Assembly: GCA_039707465.1 (NCBI GenBank)
Contig: CM077644.1
Location: 145,238,962 to 145,302,961 of the forward strand
Source: Rhabdophis nuchalis
Lineage: Eukaryota > Chordata > Lepidosauria > Squamata > Natricidae
DNA length: 64,000 bases
Direction: 5' to 3'
Both the position numbers and the translations under genes were made by a program. How positions within the stretch are numbered: position 1 is the first letter of the stretch; every line of letters begins with the position of its first letter. Positions 22,376 through 33,840 of this stretch are shown in pieces. Under the pieces are notes generated by a model, which was not told the DNA's origin, ran no database searches, and saw only the letters and a list, made by a program, of their open reading frames with translations.

Positions 22376-22742
22376 GGGACACAGTCAGCCAGCTGTTTAG
22401 TCTGGACTTGGCATTTTTGTCCACCTATTGAGCCCTTCCCAAAGACCTGAAATGGGTAGATGTTATTCCGTGGCGTTAAAGGTGCTAAAGCAAGATGTAA
22501 GCTATTCCAAGTAAAAATTATGTCTCACCCTATTTCTTATGGCAGAGATATCTGGCTTTTCTCGTGAGACCAGTCCAGTATGGTCAAACTTCTAGCATAG
22601 CACACAATCGCCACAACCACATCAAGGTAGTGCCTCATTGGGGATTATTATAATTCATGGCACAGTCAGCCAGATTTTTAGACTGAATTTGGCATTTTTG
22701 TCTACCTATTGAGTCATTCCCAAGCACCTGCAATGGGCAGAT
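22376..22742 (-). mobile_element. RLE-type LINE (R4/Dong-like) 3' fragments, two partial copies
   Basis: ACAGTCAGCCAG and GGCATTTTTGTC(C/T)ACCTATTGAG occur at 22380-22430 and again at 22663-22712. The same block is present at 52008-52048 in a longer fragment that has coding similarity. The second copy here runs directly into the (TTC)n tract. Confidence 0.6.
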
Positions 22743-22950
22743 TCTTCTTCTTCTTCTTCTTCTTCTTCTTCTTCTTCTTCTTCTTCTTCTTCTTCTTCTT
22801 CTTCTTCTTCTTCTTCTTCTTCTTCTTCTTCTTCTTCTTCTTTCTTCTTCTTCTTCTCTTCTTCTTCTCCTCCTCCTCCTCCTCCTCCTCCTCCTTCTTT
22901 CCCTCCTCCTCCTCTTCTTCCTCCTTCCTCCTCCTCCTCCTCTTTATTTA
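22740..22950. repeat. (TTC)n/(TCC)n microsatellite
   Basis: About 115 bp of perfect TTC units is followed by CTTCTT and TCC-rich imperfect tract. The poly-Phe/poly-Ser reading frame is an artefact of it. Long TTC/GAA tracts can form triplex DNA. Confidence 0.96.
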
Positions 22951-23840
22951 TGTACTTATTTATTTACTTCTGAATTGGATAAATAGCCTTCTTTGCTGAT
23001 CTTTGCCTTTCCCTGCCCCCTGCTATAGCATATTTTTATATACATATTTTTTATTTTGCTGCTGCATGAACAGGATGAGAAAGCGCTGTGTAAAATCAAC
23101 CCAAGGCAGGATATGCATATGTGGGACAAGTTCACAGCGGAGGAACAGTAAATTCAGTCAAACCACCTAGCCATGATGATGCATTCTTAAGTTTCCATTT
23201 CTTGCATAAAAGAAAGAAGCATCTGCTTAAAAGCAGCACTCTCCTCTAGACATGACCTGAATTGATAACAGTCAAATCAGTGAGACTAATTGAAATTAGT
23301 TTTTTTTGAACAAAAAGGCACTAGATCGAAATATGCATCTCTCTAATTGAAGTAAGTGGAAGATAAATGGTCTAAAAACTCCATTGCTTCCTATGCAATG
23401 CTTAGCCAGGTTAGGTAAATATGTCTTAGTTGGTGTTAATCCGAATCAGGTTTATTGTGGTTTAGTACTTATGGGAAGGGGAAACTTTGCCTAGTTTATA
23501 CCAACTCAGAAAATCAGTGCGTTTTCTTAAGAAATTATGTATATAGTGTGAAGGCTGCAAGGATCATTTACCAATGAAGTACAGCTGTTTTCCATCTTCT
23601 AAATAATTTTTATTGTTGCTAGAAATCTGGAGGGCTCTCTTGACACAAAGTAAGATTTGGAGAACATTGTTCAAGAAACAAGCTTGTTGTTAGGCAGGCT
23701 GTAATACAGTTACAGATAAATAATGTGACCTACAATAAATTCTGCTCTTTTAATCAGGTTTGTGGGTCTGGATTTGATAAATAAGGTATTACTTTGAGTC
23801 ATTGGCAACCTGGCCCACAGATGATGATAGCAGTCTAAGG

Positions 23841-23958
23841 CAGGTTTTTCAACCTTGGCAACTTGAAGTCGTGTGGACTTCAACTTCCAGAATTCTCCAA
23901 CCAGCAAGGTGAAGTTGAAGCTCACATATCATCAAGTTGCCAATGTTGAAGAACCTTG
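23841..23958. mobile_element. hAT-type palindromic MITE (diverged)
   Basis: It starts CAGGTTTTTCAACCTTGGCA and ends TGCCAATGTTGAAGAACCTTG, with GTGGACTTCAACTTCCAGAA inside. Perfect 8-bp duplications GTCTAAGG lie at 23833-23840 and 23959-23966. It is related to the element at 3313 but the arms have diverged. Confidence 0.85.
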
Positions 23959-24599
23959 GTCTAAGGAAATCATGATGTATCTATGTTGAACAGCAGATCT
24001 CATGGAATATTTGTTTGTAGGCAGCGGGAGAAGGGGAGGAAGTAAAATCTTTCTCCCAATGATTATGCTCCTATTGCCTCCATTTTCTTTTTAATCAAAT
24101 ATTTTCATGCAACTGAATGAAAGTATAGGTGACCAACCCTTGATTTAGACTCGGTATATCCTGATCAAAAACTATCCAGTAGTGTCAAGCTTCTGGGAGA
24201 AGTTCGTGCAAAATGAAACGTATTTAGAGCATGGGAGAACCAAGCAGCTCCCTATCCCAATCAGGTGTGGTCTCAAAGGAATCTTAGATCTGTATAAATA
24301 GAAATGTAAAACTCATATTTCCATGTTCTTCATGGGATTTCAGTTGTGAGGCCTATAGAGATCCAGTATTCACACTTGGTATAGTATCCTTTTCTCAACA
24401 AACACTTACTGAAGCCTCTTCATAAATCGTTCTGAACAGAAGCACCAAACTTGTTTACTTAACATGCACTGCAGAATGTTTACGTTCCCAAAAAACTACC
24501 CACATTCAAAATTGCAGTTGAGATTACTTATATGTTATTGTGATTTCCCATTACTATGCAAGCTTCAATTATTAGTCATTCATCGTAACCCAATATTGC

Positions 24600-24945
24600 A
24601 GTTTTCTATGGAAAGGGCATGAGTGAATCATGTCTGGGGCCTGGAAGACTCTTTCCTGACCACAGTCTAGGTGTTTGCCCTTGCCTGATGTTTTCCCATT
24701 CAAAATAGTGCAAGAGACTTGTATAAGAGGAAGGTATCATGGTGTGAGAGGTTGTAACAGGATGAAGAGCTTCAGCCGAGACAAGAGTATGATAACAGAT
24801 ACTCTTGACCTTGACCTTCCCTAGTTCTCTTGCAGTAGAGGGAGGTGCATAAAGACTTGCAAAATTGTATTCTTGCAACCTTATAATAAAAATAGTATTA
24901 GCATTCATAACTTTGGTTTCCTAGTCTGGTCTACCTTGACAGACT
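24600..24945. repeat. Unclassified dispersed repeat, possibly LTR-like
   Basis: The stretch 24862-24940 (CTTGCAACCTTATAATAAAA, then ACTTTGGTTTCCTAGTCTGG and TCTACC) is similar to 2250-2325 (ACTTTGCTTTCCTAGACTAG, TCTGCC). The AATAAA followed by a T-rich end recalls the end of an LTR. No TG…CA boundaries or duplication were established. Confidence 0.35.
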
Positions 24946-25920
24946 AACACATGGTGTAGATATGGAGGGAAACGGGGGTTTCTCAGGCCTTTTGGGGGCT
25001 GCTGTTCATGAAGACTGGCTCTCTGAATTGCTTCATTTCTGATGATTATACCTGGAAATGGGCTTGTTTTAGAAGCTTGTCCCAACTTCCCAAGCTGCAG
25101 GCATAGCAAAGCCCTCCCTTGCCTCCTCATGTCCTCCCCCCACCCCCCCAGCATAATTTTTAGTGCAAATGTTGAAAGAACATCCAAAGAGTAGGCTGTC
25201 TTTTCCTTCAGGTTTCTGCAACCAATATTTGTTTCTCCAATATTTGCCAGAAAGAACTTGAAAGTCAAGGGAGTGGAGAGCAATGGAGGACTTTGACTTA
25301 TGGTATTGCTGTTGAATCTCAATAGCACCTTTTTAGTTGCCATTTGGAATTGCTTGATGGGTTTATTTTTTAAGGTTCTGTGATCACACAAATCACAATC
25401 CTGGCCATGATATTCTGGACAAGCAAGCCTTACTATCCTCCAAAGAGAATAAACATCATGCATAAGCAGGAAATAAGAAGAATGCCCTTGCTCTTTTTGG
25501 ACTGTTGAAAGTATTGATCATGCTTTGGACTGCCCAAATAATTTGTCTTCTTGGGTTTGGTGACCCCTGCCAAGTGACCAGTTCTTGTTCCACTTCAGAC
25601 TAGGCTTGTCTCTAACATAATGGTATGCTGCCTGTATTTTGAGTCACTTTTATCTAACATAATTCAAATGAACCAGTTTAAATGCATAGGTAAAGCATAG
25701 AGCAATACAAACTGTAAGTCTCAATATTGGTCTGAAGGATAATGAAGTTTTATAATGGCTGGCATAGTAGGAGATAAATTTTACTGTTGGATTCACATGT
25801 CAAGTTGTGCCTTTAATGTGGTTTGCTTGGTTTGGGTTTAGTTTTTTTAGTCATTCCTTGTGGGGTGTAAATAATGGTTTAGCATTACTTGTGACTACTA
25901 GGCCACTAAGCTATTCAAGA

Positions 25921-25955
25921 CACCATAGCCAAAAGTAACCCTTTTGGCTATGGTG
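25921..25955. repeat. Perfect 15-bp inverted repeat with 5-nt loop
   Basis: CACCATAGCCAAAAG and CTTTTGGCTATGGTG flank TAACC. No flanking element structure is evident. Confidence 0.8.
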
Positions 25956-27356
25956 ATGTATGGACACAAGTTGAATTCCTTTGTAATTCCATCTAGTGCA
26001 TTTTGGGAAGCTGAACCAGCTGGACTTTGTTTTAGAATAAACACATTTCATATTCCTGCAGAAGGCAGAATTATGTATTTTCTTCTGCTTTCTCTTTCGG
26101 GTGGTGTAGACAGGGCACCCAGAGAGGGGAAAGGATTGCTGAAGTGGAGTCTTCCCATCTTATTGGTTTTGTTAGGTTGACTTGTAAATCATTTGAGTTT
26201 GTGCAATGTGTGGAACAGTGTGTTAGAGTGTGTTGGAGCAGTGCTTTACTCTGATAACCTCTAACTCTTGAATTTCATTGATCACATATCCCATACTTTT
26301 GCAGCCATTGCTGTCAGGACAACTGGGATATTTCTTTTGGATTGCATCTTAAGGAAGGCCAGATTGAAAAAAAGGGTGGCTTGTAAACTGTTGAAAAATC
26401 CCAGGGAAGATTCATAAGGCCCAACTAGGAGCTGATTAAATCAAAGCAGAATTTGCTAAAAACAACGATGCTACAGGAGTTCAATCTTCATTGGTTTAAA
26501 GTCTGCTCACCAATTGTTCTCATGGAAGGTAGGGACAGAGCAGTGTAGGTATAAATTGAGGAGTTTCCTGTTTAGCAAAAAGGCCTCTCTTTACACCCAG
26601 ATCTACAAAGATGGTCAACTTTTAATGGTAGGTTTTCAAAAACACAACCTAACAGACACCCCTCCCTAACAGATAGGAGGGGCAGCCAGGCAGGCCAAAA
26701 GGGAGAAGTGTTTTCATCTCTGACTTTTGCACACAGGAAAAGGAACCTGTGCAGAAAAGCTTCTTTGGCAAACAGAAAGCCCCACTTCCACAGCTGGGGG
26801 GAGTCCTATCCTTCTTTGCCCCTGGGCATTCAGGCATTTCCTCCTTGGGCTTTTTTTTTTTTTTAAAGTGGGGTTTATGAAGGAGCCCTATTAAGAACTA
26901 TACATCTGTTTTTCAGTGGGACATGATCCCGAAAGTTCTTGTTCAGAGGTAGTGGAGGTGACACTACCTCTGAGCAGGAAAAGGAAGCCTCTGGGCAGGT
27001 TTCTGACCTGCGTTGTTTCTTTACAGTTGGGGTGAAAGCAAACAGAAGAAGGAGGGATCAGGACTTTGCCTTTCTCTGGAAGTAATTGGGCTTGCTCCTT
27101 CTTCCCCTTCTCCTCCTCCCCCCCCCTCCCTCTTTTCCTCCCCCCCCCTCCTTCATTTCTGCTCCGTTATCTTGCTTGGCAGAACTACTGGAAGATGCAT
27201 TCCAGTTCAACCAGAGAATACTAGATTGGGGAAGGTACTCAGAGAGGGCAGAGCATGACAGAAAGGCAAATAAGAGAAGTAATGCTATGGAGGGTAAGCA
27301 TTAAGATTTGAGTCCACATAGGGTGGGGAATGGGCACAACCAGAAATGCTTTGCTT

Positions 27357-27772
27357 ATTTATTTTTTATTTTTTTTAATTTTATTTATTTATTTAAATTT
27401 ATACCCCGCCCTTCTCCACAGAGGACCCAGGGCGGCGCACAGGAAATTTAAAAAACATACACAAATACAATAAATATAATTTAAAAAACTATTAAATAAC
27501 CCCATCCTGCGCTAAAACCAAATTTTAAAACCCAATTTAAAACTATCTTAAGTCCCCAAGGGAGGTTAGGCTAGGCCGGCTTGTTGAAACAGATATGTCT
27601 TAAGACATTGGCGGAAGAGGCGGAGGTCGGTGATGGTACGTAATTCAGGGGGTAGGTCATTCCAAAGGGCTGGCCCCGCCACAGAGAAGGCTCTTCCCCT
27701 GGGTGTCGCCAGTCGGCATTGTCCGGCCGACGGTACCCTGAGGAGGCCCTCTCTGTGGGAGCTTAGATAAGA
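27357..27772 (-). mobile_element. L2-like LINE 3' end
   Basis: The minus strand encodes RAFSVAGPALWNDLPPELR and LKTYLF, the hallmark C-terminal segment of L2-type LINE proteins, followed by a 3' UTR with GCGCCGCCCTGGGTCC and a (TAAA/TTTA) tail on the left (27357-27395). 5'-truncated. Confidence 0.75.
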
Positions 27773-28227
27773 TAGAGGGTTCCTTTGCTTAACACTCCCC
27801 CCTCCAAATCCTAATTTAGCTAGTCCTCAAGATTCAGTAAAGAAAGAAATCACCTTCAAAGGATGTCTAACTAAGAAAGGCTGGTGTGGAGGGCTGAGAG
27901 GCCAAGATAGGCACACAAACGTGGTTTGTGCTCTCCTGAATGCTTTTCTCATATTCCCAGTTGACTTTAAAGTCTACCAATCCACTTTTGAATTTGCAGA
28001 AATCCAAATGGCCAGGCTATTGCCAGTTCCTAATATCCAAAGCTGCTTCCAAGTCCCTTGAATTCCCACCAAAGTAAGAGAAAGCTGAGGGCCATTTAGA
28101 ACATTCTGTCTCACTCATGGGCTGTGGAGTGAGTAGGGAGAGGCAGAATGAAGCAAAGTAACAGAGATCTAGCAAACAACAACAACAAAAAAGCAAGCAA
28201 ACAAACAAACCAGGCAAGAAACCAAAA

Positions 28228-28352
28228 CATCATCAAAAACATTTTAAGAAGAGACTGGACAGCCACTTGTCTGGAATGGTATTGTCTCCTGCTTGAGCAG
28301 GGGGTTGGAGTAGAAGACCTCCAAGTCCCTTCCAACTCTGTTATTCTGTCCT
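28228..28352 (+). mobile_element. CR1 LINE 3' end fragment
   Basis: AAGAAGAGACTGGACAGCCA, TCTCCTGCTTGAGCAGGGGG and CCCTTCCAACTCTGTTATTC are the sense CR1 3' end. Confidence 0.85.
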
Positions 28353-31300
28353 GATCGTCATCGTCACCATCTTCATCAACAACAAAAGGTTGCCAAGAGA
28401 GGAGCTGCAGCCTTCTTTCCTTTCTCTCTTCCCCACCTAAGCTCACCCTCCTGCTGAGGGCCCTTGCTAAAGCAGGCCCAGATCCTCAGTCTCTTGCTAC
28501 AAAAAGCCTCCTGGAGCTTTTAAGGCCATGCTTGCCGTGAAGGGGCCCCCTCGATGGGACGTGGCCACAGAAAGGGGCCTCCTCCAAGGTCTGGCCTTGA
28601 GAGCGGATGTCTCTTCTGAAAGCCCTCCAACCAACGCGGGTTGGAGTTACTATGGAGCTGAAAGATCCCTCTCAGAGATGCTTCCTTTCCTTTGTGGAGA
28701 TGCCCTTCATTCTTTGTTGTGGCCATTGACAAACATCCTCCTCGACATTTTCAATCTAAAGGCAGGGTGGGGAGGGGAAGGATTTTTCAGATGTCACGGT
28801 AAGGGATTGTGTGTTTGTGTGTGAAGTAGGAGGACGGCATTGACCTCCATTTCAGTCAAATACAACCTCACATGTTTTGTGATGTCCTGACCAGAAGCAC
28901 AGCGCATTAACAACATTCGAGGGTTCTCTAAAACAGCTTGTCCAGGACAAACCTTTCAAATGCAGCCCTGCTGCCATTTTGTACTACCCTCAAATCTGCT
29001 GTGACTCGAAGAGATTCACGCCAGTTTTCCTAGCCTAGATGTGAACATAATTTTATCCTTGTTTCCTTAGTGGAGCTTAGCCGAGAAGAACCATACATTA
29101 TATCGCATGCATTATATTGCAAATTACATTATGTTGTAAAAGTCAAGGGCCGTTTTAAAAATATTTACTTTCCTTATTTTCCACCCATCACTTTAACGCC
29201 GCATTTACCGTTGTGAGTCAATCAACTCCTTGAAAAACAAATAAGGTCAGGTGTGCACAAGGACCACGCCGCCCCCGCCGATGACCCATTTAATTGATGG
29301 TAGACATGTGACAGACAAGAATTTGATCGCAAGAATCGTCGCGGACAGTTTGAAATTCGGAAGTAGCCTGATACTCTTTGATCTCCCCGGTAAACGGAAA
29401 AGAAAATGAGATGAACAAAGGGGGGAAATCTGAATCTTAAAATATCGTAGGCCATTCAGAAGAAACAAGGGCGATTTCGATGGGGGATGAAAATGTCTGT
29501 CTAGGTTTAAAGTACAAGTGTCTAAAGTTATTAATATCTTAATGTACGGGTGCCATTCTATTCTTTTTGCTTGAGCCTAGTAATATGTGGATCATAATGA
29601 TGATGGTGATGATAACCCCGAAAGAACTGCATTGTCCTTATTTGTAAATAACATCAGTCCGAGACCCACCTTTCAAGCGGGAAAGGTCTGTTTTAGAGTC
29701 TGTCAATTCTGCAATTTTCTCTAGGAATAAAGGCGAACGTCAAAACCAGGATTCAACCAACCTTCAGATCTCTTTTTCTGGCTATTTCCTGGCCTTTCAT
29801 TGACATCACTCCGAAACAAATAACAGTACAGTAAGCAATAGCTGTTCTCCGGGCTCCAAGAATCGCCCCCTCTTTTCCCCTTATCAAAAGACGAGGTCGT
29901 TTGCCGCCCAAGGCAAGTTCTTTTGGAGGATGGATTGGGGCTGCAACCCGTAACGCGCGCCAGATTAACCTCTCCCCCCCCCTCCAGCTGACCCACTTCA
30001 GGCAGCGGGAGCGCAACGCCTGCCCTCTCAGCCTACTGGCCAGGGTGCCTCTGAAGAGGGTGGGCGTTGCAATGCCGGTTGCGAAGGTTGCCTTTGGAAC
30101 TCCGAGGGACTTGACTTGGGCCTGGTTCCTCGCTTCCCCAGACGTCCAACAGCGTTTAGGGAAGTCTCCGAGAGGAGTAGCGGTGGTAAACGAAAGCGAA
30201 GAGACGCTGCCCTTTAGGGAAACTAACAGCCCCTCGTCGCCCACTTTCCTTTGAGGTCGCTTACAGATTAGGCGCCGTTGAGAATGGCAGCTTGCCCCCT
30301 CCCCCACCCCACCACACCAGTCCTCCCCTGGCCAGTGGCCAGCCCCGCGGGGCGATTAAGCCTGCCTGTCGGAGACATCCCTTCTGGGAACAAGGAGTCG
30401 AGGAAGTCACCCCTAAGGGGACGGAGGCTTCAGAGCAGCCTGGCCCGCGCCAGTCGGTGTGGGGTGTGTGTGTGTGACCTCAGTCCGGAGGCACAGCATA
30501 TTTTTGATCCGGCCAGCAAGCTCTTAAGTCAGGAGACTTCGGGGATCCGCCACTCATCCTGAGGACCTGGACAGCAGGAGAAGCGTTTTCTTAGTTGGCT
30601 GGTTGGTCAGTCACCCCAGTTAGCAAAGAACCATCTAACTAGCTGGGGACGGACGGGCTTCTTTGGGGTAGTGTGTTGATAGGTCTATTTAAGCTCTTAG
30701 TTCTACGGCTGGCATTCCGTGGTGCGGCCTTCCCCGGGTGGAAGCCCAGCCAAAAGGAGGGGAGGCACTGGCAGGCACTGGCACGCACACCGGGCCCATT
30801 TATGTCTCTGAGATTTTCTTCTTGCCAGCTTGGCCGAGTTCTCGCCAACCAGCTCATTCAAGAGCCTCAGGTAGGAACTGGCTAGAGCTGGGTTTGTTTG
30901 GGAGGCTTTGCTTGGCGGCTTTTCTCGCGGCTTTGGCCCCGGCGCATTAGGATATGTTTTTTTCCAGAGGCATTTTGGCGGGGATACCAGGTTGCGTTCA
31001 GAGGGACTGGCCAAGAAATTCAGCCGCGGATTATCTACTAAGAAGCCCTTTGGAGGCGCCCACCTAACAGCCGCTGGGGAAAGAGAGGCGTGTTGGGAGG
31101 ACGGTATGTGCGTGTTGCCCGTATATGTGTAAAACACCTTTTGAATCAAGGAGAATCTCTGTGCACCAACAGATTGGATCCATCTTTCTTAGCATCGGTT
31201 GATGTTTTCTTTGCTTGACTTCAGTGAGTTGTAGGCTGAACTGACCAAGCCTGTGGCTAATTGTTTGAAAGAACTACTGGGTAGCGGGGGAGCGATTCGC

Positions 31301-33782
31301 GGTGACTCCATCTTCAAATAGACAAAACTTTTTCCAGTTAGATTTATTTATGGCGTTCTGAGATATCCTAAATTTATGGTGTATTCCACACACTCAAGAT
31401 TGTTTCAAGACTTGTGTAAATGCGTGAGCGCAAAGGAAGCACACCTTCCAGTTAAACAACGCTCATAGCAATATTCTATATAAGGTAGAATTTGGACACG
31501 TGACAGGGATATAGGCGCGAACCGTGTGATTTTTTTGGGAATCACGTGACTAGCAGGATCTCTCTCTAGATGGATTATTAAATCATAGTTCTGTAATCGT
31601 TTGTTACAGCTGGAAAAAATGTCTGCCTCCGAATTGTATTCACGTTCTTCTCATGACAATATCAGCCGCTTTAAAAAAAATCAGATGTATGTATTTATGT
31701 ATATATAGCCCTAACCCTGCTTTTATCTGAAGCCCCTCTCCTTGGAAGTCGGTTCGTTCCAAAGTCTTGAACCCCCGAAGCCGGATTCTGACGTTGTCGA
31801 ATGAGAAATTATTGCTTTTGGCTTGCAAGTAGACTTATTTCTGGCCTAGACCATCGTGTCTCCCGAGATTCCAGCCGTCTTGAAGGCAAAATTCTTCGCT
31901 TGGCTTCATAGAGGCGCGCGCACACACACACATGCATATCCGAGAGCATACATGGACCAATGCAGAGGTTAATAATACCGGTAGTAGCAACTGTTAAGGG
32001 AAGCTGCTCACATCTTCCACGTCTGCGGTGATCCAGAAGTAAAGATATTCGCCTCTGTCCTGTAGCAGAAAGTATCTCAGGTTGTGTTTATATGTTTTAG
32101 GAAGGCTGGAAAAAAAAGAGAAAGGAAACATTTAAGAACCAGGAGGGTTTAGCGCCGGTTCTAAAAACCACCCCCACTACCTACTACGTGGAAGGACCAT
32201 TCCTTCTATTTCATACACTTAATCTCGGGGTCTTTTTGTTTTTTTGTTTTCATTTTGAGGCCTACTTTATAAAAGGAGCCCTTCGGTCCAGCTTGTTATA
32301 AACCTGTCCCTTTGAGAAACAATCCCCAGATAATGCTTAAAAATTCCCCCAAATGATTTGGTTTCCCCCCTTTTTAAAAAACTGAAAATCAGATGTTTAA
32401 AAAAAAGGGGGGGAAGGGGGGGAATCGGAATGTATTCTCTTTTATTATTTGAGGGGTAGGAATTCAGTATCCAGAGTCAAACCACGATTCTACAGGCCCG
32501 TCCCTGTTGTCCTGGGCATTTAGATCGTCTTCTCCGCGTCCGGGCGCCAATTCAACGGTTGGGGCAGCCTGAAAATGCGCGGGAGGCCGGTTTTTCTGGC
32601 CAGCTGAGAGCAAGTGCACGACAAAATGAAGGGGGGGGGGTCAGATGCAACAGCCGAAAACAAGGAAGCGTGTGCTCTTGGCCGGCTTGGCGGCAACGTC
32701 GGCGGGCAGAAGGACTTTCCAGCCCCGGGATAAAGTAAGCCACTTCAAGACCCCCAAAGCCTGTGTCCCAACTCTTCCCGTAGAACTCTCTGCATCCTCC
32801 ACGGTCCGGAATCCGGAACCCGCCAGAAGGTTCACAGGCGTCCCTCTTTCGTGGGAGGCGAAGAAACACAAACCCAGGGCGGACCGAGAGTGAAGCTCTT
32901 CATCTCCCGGTGAAAAAAAAAGGCGCAGCAGCAGCAATACACACTCATATGCAGGCAGGGCCTCTCCGTTCATATGTGCGTGCGCCTGCCGGGTTTAAAA
33001 TGTGATGGGGCTTCCCTCGGAACGAGTCCCGTGGTCTTCACTCAAAGCGCACAGGATCCCAGGCACAGGGTCCTATTTTTCCCACCGACAGCCACGCACA
33101 TTCTTCAGCAGGCAGGCAGCCCAGCAGTGGGGAGTTGGTTTCTAAGGCCAGATTCACTTATGCATTGTACGCTACTGTTAATCGTGAGTGTCCTATTCTT
33201 GTTGACTTAGTACTACTGGGCGCATTAAAAGGTTTAACGAACAGCTTTGTGTTGGGGCGCGTGGGATAAAGGGGAAAAACAGAGGACCAGGGGGGCTCCT
33301 TCGCGTGGAAAGTACTCTGAGTAACTAGATGCACTCCACGCATGTCCCCGATGTGATCTGGGGCAAGCGAGGGGATTCTTCTCGCTACCGCCGAAACCTC
33401 CGCTTCCCACCAGGCGGATCGTGCCTCTTTAATTACACACCACGTCCTACCATTTATGTTACCCATCCTCAGTCTTGCCTCCAGAAGCCTCAATCTTCGG
33501 GGATCAGTCTGTTATATACCCAGTGACATTTACTTCCAAGTGAACGCGCGTGGCATCCCGCTTCAGGGTTGCAATCCTCAGCGCGGCCACTTGGGAATAA
33601 GTGTCCCCCCCCCCTCCCCCCGCTATACAGCATAAAAAAGCAGGGCCGTCGTTGTCTTTATTGCTCGGTGCACAACCCACTCCAGTGCGTTTCCCTCCTC
33701 CCTCCATCACCTTCCACTCATTCCTTACGAACCGGCAGGATAGGACTTCGGTGCACGCGCGCGCCAATCACCCCCCCCCCAA

Positions 33783-33783
<1 letters not shown>

Positions 33784-33837
<54 letters not shown>
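33784..33837. repeat. (AC)n microsatellite at the edge of the 1B CpG island
   Basis: About 27 perfect AC units. The tract is preceded by a C run. Confidence 0.97.

Positions 33838-33839
<2 letters not shown>

Positions 33840-33840
<1 letters not shown>

Noticed and set aside
24921..25463. 180-residue minus-strand open frame
   Set aside because: No recognisable domain and no start or splice context. It partly overlaps the dispersed repeat; it may be part of an old element but cannot be supported as a gene.
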